Shown: positions 46,346 to 57,733, counted from the first letter of the stretch. The stretch: 64,000 bases of DNA from Acipenser ruthenus (GCF_902713425.1 NC_081245.1:4887108-4951107); one strand, 5' to 3'. A program made the numbers and translations. Notes: a model not told the origin generated them from the sequence alone.

Positions 46346-46604
46346 GTATTTCTTAGCAGATGCCCTTATCCAGGGCGACTTACAATTGTTACAAGATATC
46401 ACATTATTTTTACATACAATTACCCATTTATACAGTTGGGTTTTTACTGGAGCAATCTAGGTAAAGTACCTTGCTCAAGGGTACAGCAGCAGTGTCCCCC
46501 ACCTGGGATTGAACCCACGACCCTCCGGTCAAGAGTCCAGAGCCCTGACCACTACTCCACACTGAGTCCAGAGCCCTAACCACTACTCCACACTGCTGCC
46601 CTAA
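46247..46604 (-). mobile_element. (ATT)n run and V-SINE in the first intron of gene A
   Basis: The (ATT)n at 46247-46344 is the SINE's own tail on this strand, and the V-SINE body runs to 46604. The last 30 bases of the head are duplicated (CCACTACTCCACACTG twice). The duplicated intron of gene B lacks the element at this point. Confidence 0.85.
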
Positions 46605-47147
46605 AAAACAATTTTGCTGAAGCGGTTTTCTCCCACTGCTAATTAAAAATAAAAAAGCCACCTAGCTAACAATTTCATCCCGAGGGCTGCAGTGAATCGT
46701 ACTGTCTTTAAATTGGGACTTTAGTGAAGACTGCGTGTGTACGCGAGTACGTTAATTACTGTAGATAGTAATTCATAGCCAGGCAATAGCAACACATGTC
46801 ACGTACAATAAAATCAACATTTTATTTGTGTCGTCGCTGTCAGTTTGAGGCGGAGCTTCACGGTCGTCATGGTGACACGGCTGAGAGAATGTTTTCCTCT
46901 GTCGCCCCGTCTGGTGCTGTCAGTGTCAGTCTCTCAGCACACAGTACAGCGAGTCGCTCAGTGACGAGGTGCAAACAGGTGATTGATCGCTCTGTGTGAG
47001 CGTTTACGAAGGTGCTGCTGAGACAACTTCTTAGAATTTAACACAGGGAGTGTAACAGATTGTATTGTGTGTGTTTTTTTGTTGTTTTTTAGGAAATTTG
47101 TTGAGAAGACAAAACTGGATTATCCTTGTGAAACAGAAGATTCAACG

Positions 47148-48815
47148 ATGGAGCCTGTCCATATTAAACAGGAGAGACCTGTACTAGACTCAGTCCAGAT
47201 TAAAGAGGAGAGTACTGTACTAGAATTAGTCCATATTAAAGAGGAGAGTCTTGTACTAGAATCAGTCCATATTAAAGAGGAGAGTCCTGTACTAGACTCA
47301 GTCCATATTAAAGAGGAGATTCCTGTCCTAGACTCAGTCCATATTAAAGAGGAGAGTCCTGTACTAGAATCAGTCCATATTAAAGAGGAGAGTCCTGTAC
47401 TAGAATCAGTCCATATTAAAGATGAGAGTCCTGTACTAGAATCAGTCCATATTAAAGAGGAGAGTCCTGTACTAGAATCAGTCCATATTAAAGAGGAGAG
47501 TCCTGTACTAGAATCAGTCCATATTAAAGCGGAGAGTCCTGTACTAGAATCAGTCCATATTAAAGAGGAGAGTCCTGTCCTAGAATCAGTCCATATTAAA
47601 GAGGAGATTCCTGTCCTAGAATCAGTCCATATTAAAGAGGAGAGTCCTGTACTAGAATCAGTCTATGTTAAAGAGGAGTCTCATCATCCTAACTGTTGTG
47701 AATGCGGGGCAGATTTCAGACACCATAGCCCCATGGAACACCACCTGCGAGTTCTGAAGGTACAGCTGGGTTATCCTTGTGAAAGGCAGGATTCAGATAT
47801 GGAGCTTCCTGAACTAGACCCTGTCCATGTTGAAGAGGAGGGTAACCATTTTAAAACAAGCAGCTTGCAGGGCTCTCTGTCCTGTACAGAATGTGGAAAG
47901 AGTTTCAGTCAGTTACAAAACCTGAAACTTCACCACAAAATCCACACTGGAGAGAAACAACATGTCTGTCCTGACTGTGGGAAGAGATTCAGACGTTTAC
48001 AACACCTAAAACTCCACCAGCGAATCCACACTGGAGAGAAACCGCATGTCTGTGCTGACTGTGGGAAGAGTTTCAGATATTCACAAAGCCTGAAATATCA
48101 CCAGCGAATCCACAGAACGGTGAAATCACATGTCTGTGCTGCCTGTGGGAAGAGTTTCAGTCAGTCAAGCACCTTGAAAACACACAAGAGAATCCACACT
48201 GGAGAGAAACAACATGTCTGTGCTGACTGTGGGAAGAGTTTCAATCATTTAAAATACCTGAAAGTTCATCAGAGAATCCACACTGGAGAGAAACCGCATG
48301 TCTGTGCTGACTGTGGGAAGAGATTCAGTCAGTTAAAAAACCTGAAAAATCATCAGAGAATCCACACTGGAGAGAAACCACATGTCTGTGCTGACTGTGG
48401 GAAGAGATTCAGTCAGTTAAAAAACCTGAAACTTCACCAGCGAATCCACACTGGAGAGAAACCGTATTCCTGTGCTGACTGTGGGAAGAGTTTCAATCAG
48501 TCAGACCACTTGAAAAGACACCAGCGAATCCACACTGGCGAGAAACCATATGTCTGTGCTGACTGTGGGAAGAGTTTCAGACTGTCAAGCGATTTGAAAA
48601 TTCACCAGCGAATCCACACTGGAGAGAAACCACATGTCTGTGCTGACTGTGGGAAGAGTTTCAATCAGTCAGGCCACTTGAAAAGACACCAGCGAATCCA
48701 CACAGGAGAGAAACAACATGTCTGTGCTGACTGTGGGAAGAGTTTCAGACGTTTACAAAACCTGAAATATCACCAGCGAATCCACACTGGAAGAGAAACC
48801 GCATCCGTGTCATAA
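47148..48815 (+). CDS. C2H2 zinc-finger protein A: 15 SUMO-motif repeats, 11 fingers
   Basis: Probable DNA-binding repressor. The coding exon starts after acceptor TTGTTTTTTAG (47092); I take ATG 47148 (ACGATGG), the same place as in gene B. The product is 555 aa. Residues 4-183 are fifteen 12-residue units of consensus VHIKEESPVLES (36 bp each). IKEE is a canonical SUMO acceptor motif, present in nearly all; variants are IKQE, IKDE, IKAE, VKEE. Then come a degenerate finger (CCECGADF) and a linker with a second YPCERQDSDMELPELDPVHV block. Eleven C2H2 fingers follow, linked by TGEKP. The last finger runs into GRETASVS and a stop because one extra A (GGAAGAGAAACC for GGAGAGAAACC, about 48789) shifts the frame; without it the frame continues KPHPCHKCEKSL. 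Paralogue of gene B. No KRAB or SCAN. Confidence 0.9.
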   Translation: MEPVHIKQERPVLDSVQIKEESTVLELVHIKEESLVLESVHIKEESPVLDSVHIKEEIPVLDSVHIKEESPVLESVHIKEESPVLESVHIKDESPVLESVHIKEESPVLESVHIKEESPVLESVHIKAESPVLESVHIKEESPVLESVHIKEEIPVLESVHIKEESPVLESVYVKEESHHPNCCECGADFRHHSPMEHHLRVLKVQLGYPCERQDSDMELPELDPVHVEEEGNHFKTSSLQGSLSCTECGKSFSQLQNLKLHHKIHTGEKQHVCPDCGKRFRRLQHLKLHQRIHTGEKPHVCADCGKSFRYSQSLKYHQRIHRTVKSHVCAACGKSFSQSSTLKTHKRIHTGEKQHVCADCGKSFNHLKYLKVHQRIHTGEKPHVCADCGKRFSQLKNLKNHQRIHTGEKPHVCADCGKRFSQLKNLKLHQRIHTGEKPYSCADCGKSFNQSDHLKRHQRIHTGEKPYVCADCGKSFRLSSDLKIHQRIHTGEKPHVCADCGKSFNQSGHLKRHQRIHTGEKQHVCADCGKSFRRLQNLKYHQRIHTGRETASVS

Positions 48816-50145
48816 ATGTGAAAAAAGTTTAACCCGCGCTCAGAAATTCCAGTCGTTTTAAACAGCAGCGTAATATAGAATCTGTGAGATCTCTGGTGAA
48901 TGTCTACAGATGATACAGATTCATCAATATTAAACACAGTGCTCTGAAGCCGTTACATTATAAAGTACATTCTTAGTTTGCAATCCGTTGAATATACAGA
49001 CACCTCGCAGCGTTGTGTGATACGAGGTGAAGCCGAGTGCCTCCAACCCCTGAGAAGTCTGTATATTCAACATATACTGTGTGGGAAAAATTCATAGTTG
49101 TAATTGAATGTACTTTGTAAAATGACATTTCAAATCTTAAACTATGAGGCTTAAGATGCTGTGATGTTAATTAAGTGTGTCTTCCCCCAGCTTTCTCCCA
49201 TAACACTCGAGATCTGCTTCAAAGGACTGGATATTAGCAACAGAGGGTCGTAAAGATTTAAATTGGTTTCAGTTCAGATTACCTGCCAGTCTGATCTAAA
49301 CAAACAGAGCTGATTCTTATCTGTTAATTAAGAAAGTTTGTCTGAAAGCCAGGATACAACTTCCTATGAAGGGTTAAGAATTGCGACACCTGGTGGATAC
49401 AAGGCGCCATGACTTTCAACCCATGAAATGAATTGTTATCCTGAAACATAAGTGAATGAAACTGACATTTTTATCCTTCTGTGATCAATATAACTAGCTA
49501 GCAGAAAATGAAGTTTTGTTCTATACATATTTCGAATCCTGTTCTCTCTCTCTCTCTCTCTCTCTCTCTATGGAGGAGGGTCGCTCCCTGTGTTAATGAA
49601 GCGTCCTTCAAACTTTGTAAGCCAATGAAAGGACTGATTTCGGTCAGGGATTCGCTTCCTGTTTTACCCGGAAGTCATTGGATCTCCAAAGTAAACTCCT
49701 CTTTGGGCGCTATATTTAAATCAAAACATGCATGAACTAGTTCTCTTGGATTCAGACTCATCTCGCCATGAAGTAACCATTGAGCCTTCGCTTGCAATGG
49801 GGACCCATCCAAGCATCGTACGTATCTTCATCCTGAAGAAGACTCCTCGCCGCTACATCCTGCAACTCCACATGTTACAAAGAAGACAACTGCATTCCAA
49901 CAAGGACCACGTCTCCAGAATAAGTGTTACGATTCAAAGACTTTGAGAGTAAAATACTGTGTTTGTGTAGAAAAATCTACATGCAAACCAGAAGTAAAAA
50001 CATTGAACTCAGAGTAACACTTTGTGAGATTAAAAACACAAGCGATTCTACTCTGAACAATTGAAACCAGATAAGACTTTCACTGCACGTCAGAACCATT
50101 GAAACATTGATTGAGTTTATCTACAAGTTCTGAAGTAACTCTAGA
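48816..50145. other. Intergenic between zinc-finger genes A and B
   Basis: 48816-48880 aligns with the 3' UTR of gene B (CTCAGAAATTCCAGTC). The remainder has a CT run at 49540-49569 and no gene, domain or element I can name. Confidence 0.4.
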
Positions 50146-50208
50146 TTACAGCTTCATACTAAATGCAATTGAAGCTGCTTCCCAACTGAACTTGTTGAAA
50201 CAAAAATG

Positions 50209-50436
50209 TTTGGGGCAGCAGTGTAGAGTAGTGGTTAGGGCTCTGGACTCTTGACCGGAGGGTCGTGGGTTCAATCCCAGGTGGGGGACACTGCTGCTGT
50301 ACCCTTGAGCAAGGTACTTTACCTAGATTGCTCCAGTAAAAACCCAACTGTATAAATGGGTAATTGTATGTAAAAATAATGTGATATCTTGTAACAATTG
50401 TAAGCCGCCCTGGATAAGGGCGTCAGCTAAGAAATA

Positions 50437-50499
<63 letters not shown>
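50209..50499 (+). mobile_element. V-SINE with target duplication AAAAATG and a known empty site
   Basis: Full-length V-SINE ending in (TAA)n, bounded by AAAAATG at 50202-50208 and 50500-50506. The inverted relative at 59433-59439 has a single AAAAATG joining the same flanks (AACAAAAATGGCGTCTTC), so it shows the pre-insertion state. Confidence 0.92.
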
Positions 50500-50504
<5 letters not shown>

Positions 50505-50806
50505 TGGCGTCTTCATTCGAACCCACACAACAGACGCTGCTTCACCCCGTCACTGTGTGTAATGTGCGTGAATCCTGCGTGTGCGTGTACGGAAACACAC
50601 TGAAGACAGCGTGCTCATGAAAATATGTGTTTCAGTGTTTGATTCCTGCTGTACTTATAATTCTGATACCTTGATTTATAACTTGTCATTTTTTAACTGA
50701 CAGATCAGCTGCTAACCTTTATTAATGTTTTATATAATTAATACAACTATAATCTGTGTGCTTGTTTTAAATAAAATAATCTCATGTTTTCATGTATCAC
50801 CACCGA

Positions 50807-50852
<46 letters not shown>

Positions 50853-50884
50853 ATTATAATTATTAATAAACACTGAAAGTTAAT

Positions 50885-51114
50885 CGAGTATAAAAATGCG
50901 TCTGTTTTCTTGATTATACGGTAAACTGCCACAGAGCTGATCCCCTATTGGTTAGGAGAGCCCCAGCGCGTCCAATCACCGGAGGGCTCCTCGGTTCGGA
51001 ATGACCCCGCAGCCAATGGCAGGCGAGAGAGGGGGCGGGTTTGTTTTCGCTTCGGTCCCTCACAATATTCTTCCCTGAAGGAGAGAGAGGAGGCCGGAGA
51101 GGCTGAATTAACGA
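50885..51114 (+). promoter_or_regulatory. Promoter and noncoding exon 1 of zinc-finger gene B
   Basis: Near-identical copy of 45600-45830, including the CCAAT boxes and the donor AACGA/GTAAGA (exon end 51114). The whole block about 50685-51525 duplicates about 45455-46246. Confidence 0.6.
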
Positions 51115-52321
51115 GTAAGATTTTAAATATAAATTCATTTTATTACATTTGTTAACCGGTACAGACTCTTACATTTGATCAGTTCTACTGAACACAGTTT
51201 GTTTCGTGTAATAATATTTTCAGAAAGCGGGTCGTTTTGTTCCCGTGGATGATGATAATAATTGTATCTCACACACGCAGGCCCACCGAGAGGGCAGCCG
51301 CTAGAAAAACTAAAAAAAACTAAAAAAACAAAACTTAAAAAATCAATTCCGGTCAATTAATATCAAACATTTAAACATTTTTAAAAACGCGTAACCGCTC
51401 GAGCCCTCCGCGCTGCGCGGGAGCGTTCGCGTTCGCGCGCGCCGCCCCCACGTAAACAAACAAGCCGTCCTTGTTGTTTCCGGTGTGAGGCTGCGCTCCG
51501 CTCCGCTGCAGACTCGACAGTCCTGAACACTGAACCGATGCGCTTCTGTGCGAGGCTAATGTACGCGCTGTGCAAATACCAGCCATGCATTAGAAACATA
51601 CAGAGAGAAACGCTGCCTGTGTGTTTATGACTCGCACTGTCAGTGCACGCCTCAGTCCTGCTCTAGGAAAGCATTTGTTGAATAAGTTGCTCTGTCAGTC
51701 TTCATGTTATTTCTCAGCTCTGTACTGTAGTGAAGCTCGGACCCTGGAAAGGAGGGGGAGCGCTGTGTATTATTGGGTTGAACTGAAGTACTGTTTTTAT
51801 TGAAAGGGTATCCCAGCTACAGTACCGCTTGACAGCGCTCGGTGGAGCTGCGTGATGACGTCATCACCAACGTGCTTTCACAGGTTAAGGGTTATGCAGT
51901 GCTTGAAAATTTAACGGTTAAATCTAAGTTTGCCTACATGAATACAAGTTGACTTGTTTATAACGCGGTGTGTCTTGCACAAGGGATGGTTGTTTGTGGA
52001 GAAAACATTCATGAATCTGGTTACATGCAGCTGATGCTTCTAGGTTATAAAGATCACACAATCGTCTCGTTTGCTTGTGCCCGTGTTTGCAATAACACTG
52101 GTAAAGCACTTTTGGTCAAATAAGCTTCACAACCTGTTTTGCTTTTGTTTCCTGTTTATTCTTCAAAATTAATTTATTTAAATGAAAATTCCAAATCAGG
52201 GCTGTTCACTCTTTGGAGCCAGTGGCTCCTCTGCCAAATCCAGTTGCTGGAGCCCCTTCAGGAGCAAGTTGGTTGCTATCATATTCAACTGCTTAAAATA
52301 CAGCAACTTTCTCAGACACTG

Positions 52322-53250
52322 AAGTCCTGATCTGACAGCATGCTGCAGCTCCCGTGCTCAGTGTTAGTGGAGTCCTGATCTGACAGCATGCTGCAGCTCC
52401 CATGCTCAGTGTTAGTGGAGTCCTGATCTGACAGCATGCTGCAGCTCCCATGCTCAGTGTTAGTGAAGTCCTGATCTGACAGCACGCTGCAGCTCCCATG
52501 CTCAGTGTTAGTGAAGTCCTGATCTGACAGCACGCTGCAGCTCCCATGCTCAGTGTTAGTGGAGTCCTGATCTGACAGCATGCTGCACCTCCCATGCTCA
52601 GTGTTAGTGAAGTCCTGATCTGACAGCACGCTGCAGCTCCCATGATCAGTGTTAGTGAAGTCCTGATCTGACAGCATGCTGCAGCTCCCATGCTCAGTGT
52701 TAGTGGAGTCCTGATCTGACAGCACGCTGCAGCTCCCATGCTCAGTGTTAGTGGAGTCCTGATCTGACAGCACGCTGCAGCTCCCATGCTCAGTGTTAGT
52801 GGAGTCCTGATCTGACAGCATGCTGCAGCTCCCATGCTCAGTGTTAGTGAAGTCCTGATCTGACAGCACGCTGCAGCTCCCATGCTCAGTGTGAGTGAAG
52901 TCCTGATCTGACAGCATGCTGCAGCTCCCATGCTCAGTGTTAGTGGAGTCCTGATCTGACAGCACGCTGCAGCTCCCATGCTCAGTGTTAGTGGAGTCCT
53001 GATCTGACAGCATGCTGCAGCTCCCATGCTCAGTGTTAGTGGAGTCCTGACCTGACAGCATGCTGCAGCTCCCATGCTCAGTGTTAGTGAAGTCCCGATC
53101 TGACAGCACGCTGCAGCTCCCATGCTCAGTGTTAGTGAAGTCCTGATCTGACAGCATGCTGCAGCTCCCATGCTCAGTGTTAGTGAAGTCCTGATCTGAC
53201 AGCATGCTGCAGCTCCCATGCTCAGTGTTAGTGAAGTCCTGATCTGACAT
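52322..53250. repeat. 48-bp minisatellite in the first intron of gene B
   Basis: Nineteen to twenty units of GTCCTGATCTGACAGCATGC plus TGCAGCTCCCATGCTCAGTG plus TTAGTGGA. Units differ mainly at two sites (CATGC/CACGC and GTGGA/GTGAA). As 48 is a multiple of three, open frames of about 310 codons appear; they are not genes. 51530-52320 holds nothing recognisable. Confidence 0.95.
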
Positions 53251-53340
53251 TTGTCATATTTTCATAAGCACAATCTGAGAGCTGCATGTAGTGAATGGCA
53301 GTTTTCTTTTACTGCAATCAGATAAGTAGTTTTTTTTTCT

Positions 53341-53672
53341 CTTGAGGAACACTAAGCGGTCTCCATGTCCTGGTTTGAGTGCACTTCTCTGTGCTGTCCC
53401 TACATCTCCAGCAGTGGAGAACACTCTGTCAGCAGAGTCTGCTCTCTGGGATGCACACTAAGCGTTCTCCATGTCCTGGTTTGAGTGCACTTCTCTGTGC
53501 TGTCCCCACATCTCCAGCAGTGGAGAACACTCTGTCAGCAGAGTCTGCTCTCTGGGATGCACACCAAGCGTTCTCCATGTCCTGGTTTGAGTGCACTTCT
53601 CTGTGCTGTCCCTACATCTCCAGCAGTGGAGAACACTGTCAGCAGAGTCTGCTCTCTGGGATGCACAGGTAA
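53341..53672. repeat. About 110-bp tandem repeat, three units
   Basis: Three copies of a unit with GTTCTCCATGTCCTGGTTTG and ACATCTCCAGCAGTGGAGAA. The third is slightly shortened. No gene. Confidence 0.9.
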
Positions 53673-53699
53673 CACTTTGCCAGCGCGAACTCCACATAG

Positions 53700-54250
53700 T
53701 TCTGAATGATTTTGTGTTTCTCGTGCAGGCTGTGCAAGAAAAGTTTCCAAACGAGAGGAGGCCATTCGGCCCATCTTGCTCGTTTGGTTGTTAGTAGCTT
53801 ATTGATCCCAGAATCTCATCAAGCAGCTTCTTGAAGGATCCCAGAGTGTCAGCTTCAACAACGTTACTGGGGAGTTGGTTCCAGACCCTCACAATTCTCG
53901 CCCCTTTATCTAATTTCCATTTGTGAACCCTGGTCCTTGTTTCTTTTTTCAGGTCAAAGAAGTCCCCTGGGTCGATATTGTCCATACCTTTTAGGATTTT
54001 GAATGCTTGAATCAGATCTCTTCTTTGTTCAAGACTGAACAGATTCAATTCTTTTAGCCTGTCTGCATATGACATGCCTTTTAAACCCGGGATAATTCTG
54101 GTCGCTCTTCTTTGCACTCTTTCTAGAGCAGCAATATCCTTTTTGTAACAAGGTGACCAGAACTGAACACAATATTCTAGGTGAGGTCTTACTAATGCAT
54201 TGTAAAGTTTTAACGTTACTTCCCTTGATTTAAATTCAACACTTCTCACA
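53700..54250 (-). mobile_element. CR1-type LINE, 3' end of the reverse transcriptase ORF
   Basis: Minus-strand frame 54249-53791 (152 codons) reads LVRPHLEYCVQFWSP, then KKDIAALERVQRRATRIIPG and RLKELNLFSLEQRRD, the well-known C-terminal part of CR1-clade ORF2. It has an intact stop and a short 3' UTR. The copy is 5'-truncated at about 54250 and lies inside the first intron of gene B. Confidence 0.9.
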
Positions 54251-54575
54251 CTATATGGACTCTTTCAAATGGACTCTCAGATTGGTTGTGTTCCCTGAAT
54301 GCTTGATTCGAGCCTCATACACAGTGTCACTCTTCTCAAGAGACCACACTGGATTTTCTAAACCGTCTGGAAGCAGGTTCGATTGCAGCATCGCCCTCCT
54401 TTATAAATGGATGAGATTGTCAGCATTAATGACCTCCGCTCAGCTGCTGGTACAGAAGAATCTAGTGTCTCACGGCCCCACGTGTTGCTACAGCTGTTTA
54501 AATAACGTACCTGTTAGTTTTCATTGTTAAAATCCTGACAGCGTTTTACACATGGAACTTTTAAAGTCTGTTTCA

Positions 54576-54763
54576 AAGCTCTTTTCAAAAAGTCTGCTCT
54601 AGTGCACTGATAGTTTAAGGGTTATTGTCGAACAGGAAACACAGTGATAACAATCCTTGATGTGGTACGGATCAGAAAAGCCAGATCACTTGTTATGTGT
54701 GATTTAGAGAACAGCTCTCAAACCCCAGTGCACTGGAGCAGACATTTTGAAAAGAGCTTTGTG
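54576..54763. mobile_element. Palindromic MITE-like element M2
   Basis: Begins CAAAGCTCTTTTCAAAAAGT and ends with its inverse (CATTTTGAAAAGAGCTTTG); the arms match over 35 or more bases, including CTGCTCTAGTGCACTG. One arm's relative is seen at 38875-38945. Target duplication not clear. Confidence 0.6.
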
Positions 54764-55062
54764 GTTTACTGAGTGGGTAAACGTATGGGTGATTTTTATA
54801 CATGTTTGAATATTTCTCTGTTTAGAACTGTCTTTGTTTCTGTGATTTTGATCCATCTCTCCTTCCTCCTTGTTATAGAAAGTCTCCTTCATCTCACTCA
54901 GTGCAGCACATTTGTGAACATGGTAATGAATGGAGTCTGGAGTTGGCAAGGCAAGTTCATAGAATTTAACAAAGAGATTGTAACAGATTGTATTTTATGT
55001 TTTTCAGGAAATGTGTTCAGAAGACAAAACTGGATTATCCTTGTGAAAGAGAAGATTCAACG

Positions 55063-56553
55063 ATGGAGCCTGTCCATATTAAACAGGAGAGTCACATACT
55101 AGAATCAGTCCATATTAAAGAGGAGAGTCCTGTGCTAGAATCAGTCCATATTAAAGAGGAGAGTCCTGTACTAGAATCAGTCCATGTTAAAGAGGAGAGT
55201 CCTGTACTAGAATCAGTCCATATTAAAGAGGAGAGTCCTGTACTAGAATCAGTCCATATTAAAGAGGACAGTCCTGAACTAGAATCAGTCCATATTAAAG
55301 AGGAGAGTCCTGTACTAGAATCAGTCCATATTAAAGAGGAGAGTCCTGTACTAGAATCAGTCCATATTAAAGAGGAGAGTCCTGTACTAGAATCAGTCCA
55401 TATTAAAGAGGAGAGTCCTGTACTAGAATCAGTCCATATTACAGAGGAGAGTCCTGTACTAGAATCAGTCCACATTAAAGAGGAGAGTCCTGAACTAGAC
55501 CCTGTCCATGTTGAAGAGGAGGGTAACCATTTTAAAACAAGCAGCTTGCAGGGTTCCCTGTCCTGTACAGAATGTGGAAAGAGTTTCAGTCAGTTACAAA
55601 ACCTGAAACTTCACCAGCGAGTCCACACTGGAGAGAAACCATATGTCTGTCCTGACTGTGGGAAGAGTTTTAGTCAGGCAAGCAACTTACAAACACACCA
55701 GCGAATCCACACAGGAGTGAAACCACATGTGTGTGCTGACTGTGGGAAGAGTTTCAGTCAGTTACAAAACCTGAAACGTCACCAGCGAATCCACACTGGA
55801 GAGAAACCTTATGACTGTGCGGACTGTGGGAAGAGATTCAGTCAGTTACAAAACCTGAAACTTCACCAGCAAATCCACACTGGAGAGAAGCAACATGTCT
55901 GTGCTGACTGTGGGAAGAGTTTCAGTCAGTTACAAAGCCTGAAACGTCATCAGAGATCTCACACAGGGGAGAGACCACATGTCTGTGCTGACTGTGGAAA
56001 GAGTTTCAGTAACTCAAGCTATTTGAAGAGACACCAGCGAATTCACACAGGAGAGAAACCGTATTTGTGTATTAAGTGTGGGAGAAGTTTCAATCAGTTA
56101 GTAAACCTTAAAAAACACCTGACAATCCACACTGGAGAGAAGCCATATCACTGTGCTGAGTGTGGGAAGAGTTTCAGTCTGTTACAAAACCTGAAACTTC
56201 ATCAGAGAATCCACACAGGAGAGAAACCATATGTCTGTGCTGACTGTGGGAAGAGTTTCAATCAATTACAAAACCTGAAACTTCACCAGCGAATCCACAC
56301 AGGAGAGAAACCGTATGTCTGTGCTGACTGTGGGAAGAGTTTCAATCAATTACAAAACCTGAAACTTCATCAGAGAATCCACACTGGAGAGAAACCGTAT
56401 GTCTGTGCTGACTGTGGGAAGAGTTTCAGTCAGTCACGCAACTTGAAAATGCACCAGCGAATCCACACGGGAGTGAATCCTTATCACTGCCCTCACTGTG
56501 GGAAGTCTTTTACTGCTTCCAGTTCTCTTAAAAGACACAAATGCAAGTTGTGA
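55063..56553 (+). CDS. C2H2 zinc-finger protein B: 12-13 SUMO-motif repeats, 12 fingers
   Basis: Paralogue of gene A, 496 aa. The exon begins after acceptor TGTTTTTCAG (55007); ATG 55063 (ACGATGG) matches gene A. Residues 4-147 are twelve VHIKEESPVLES units (one VHVKEES, one IKEDSPELES, one VHITEES that has lost the acceptor Lys), followed by VHVEEEG. Fingers 1-11 are complete with TGEKP-type linkers (TGVKP after 2, TGVNP after 11). The last (YHCPHCGKSFTASSSLKRHKC) ends in Cys in place of the final His pair. Unlike A it lacks the degenerate finger and second YPCER block between repeats and fingers, and has no frame error. Fingers 9 and 10 are almost identical, suggesting recent duplication. 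The DNA target cannot be read from here. The 3' UTR resembles that of gene A. Confidence 0.93.
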   Translation: MEPVHIKQESHILESVHIKEESPVLESVHIKEESPVLESVHVKEESPVLESVHIKEESPVLESVHIKEDSPELESVHIKEESPVLESVHIKEESPVLESVHIKEESPVLESVHIKEESPVLESVHITEESPVLESVHIKEESPELDPVHVEEEGNHFKTSSLQGSLSCTECGKSFSQLQNLKLHQRVHTGEKPYVCPDCGKSFSQASNLQTHQRIHTGVKPHVCADCGKSFSQLQNLKRHQRIHTGEKPYDCADCGKRFSQLQNLKLHQQIHTGEKQHVCADCGKSFSQLQSLKRHQRSHTGERPHVCADCGKSFSNSSYLKRHQRIHTGEKPYLCIKCGRSFNQLVNLKKHLTIHTGEKPYHCAECGKSFSLLQNLKLHQRIHTGEKPYVCADCGKSFNQLQNLKLHQRIHTGEKPYVCADCGKSFNQLQNLKLHQRIHTGEKPYVCADCGKSFSQSRNLKMHQRIHTGVNPYHCPHCGKSFTASSSLKRHKCKL

Positions 56554-57464
56554 AAGTTTAGTCAGAATGTGAGTGTGTGTTCATTCACCCGCACTCAGAA
56601 ATTCCAGTCTTTTTAAACAGCAGCTCAATATAAGAACTTATAATGTTAGTTTATTGACTTCATGAGCTAGGATATCGAGGTATTAATGATAAATATTATA
56701 TCTTCATAAATACACACAACAACAGGCACCCTGAAGGGACATATTGCATTTATAATCCAGGTCAAACTGTGGAATTGAAAGAAAAAAACAGAAATATTTT
56801 CTAGGGCATATTTTATTAAATATCCTTCCACCAATAAAAGGACCAAAAAGTAGTCCCGTTTATAACTTTGAACTAAACACTAAGCAAAGCTGAGTAAATG
56901 TATCTAATTGAAACACGCACAAATAAGTACATATTTATTTTTGTTCTGTTGAATTGTACAAAGTCTCCACCAGGCGGCGCTGTTGAGCAATTGTTTAATT
57001 AGCCCTTTGTACTTGTTTTCAGTTCCGAAACAGCTGCAGTCCTTATTCTGAAATGTTCTGGCTAACTTGAAATCTGCATTTCTTTAAGAGCTGACAAGTA
57101 AAAAGGTCTGCTTATGCAACTAGCAATTCAATTCAAGGTCTCGTTCAGTAATCGAGAGCTCAGTTGGAATGAAAACCAGCTGACACAGCAGAGGGGGCTC
57201 AGGACCGGGGTTGAGAGAACCCCTGTGCTAGAAGGTGTTTGGTTTTTTTTTTTGCTGTAGTCCAGTGATAGTCAAATCTGGCCTTCAAGATCCATTCTAG
57301 TCCAGGTTTTGACCCCCCCAAGTAGGTTCTAAAATAGTTAATTTATCTTGTTAATTAATTAATTAATTAATTCAGGACATTAATGTTCTGCTATTTTTTT
57401 AATTATATCCTGCTCGTTTTCTTGACAGAGAACAAACTTATTCAAATATTTTATCATATCAACA
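56554..57464. other. 3' flank of gene B, nothing recognised
   Basis: AT-rich. It includes the probable 3' UTR of gene B to about 56640, then sequence without gene, domain or repeat family I can identify. Confidence 0.4.
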
Positions 57465-57733
57465 GGGCAGCAGTGTGGAGTAGTGGTCAGGGCTCTGGAC
57501 TCTTGACCAGAGGGTCGTGGGTTCACTCCCAGGTGGGGGGCACTGCTGCTGTACCCTTGAGCAAGGTACTTTACCTAGATTACTCCAGTAAAAACCCAAC
57601 TGTATAAATGGGTAATTGTATGTAAAATAATGTGATATCTGTATAATGTGAAATAATGTATAATGTGATATCTTGTAACAATTGTAAGTCGCCCTGGATA
57701 AGGGCGTCTGCTAAGAAATAAATAAATAATAAT
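57465..57733 (+). mobile_element. V-SINE
   Basis: Full length; a short internal duplication of TAATGTGATATC precedes the tail. Confidence 0.88.

Noticed and set aside
49080-50145. Possible solo terminal repeat or old mobile element
   Set aside because: Starts with TGTGGGAAAAATTCAT, but I found no matching end, target duplication or second copy in the window.
52293-53250. Two overlapping frames of about 310 codons with 16-residue repeats
   Set aside because: A 48-bp unit without stops stays open in several frames; no start context, splice sites or second-site conservation favour any one.
55092-55475. Minus-strand frame with WTDSSTGLSSLI repeats
   Set aside because: It is the antisense of the coding SUMO-motif repeats of zinc-finger gene B.
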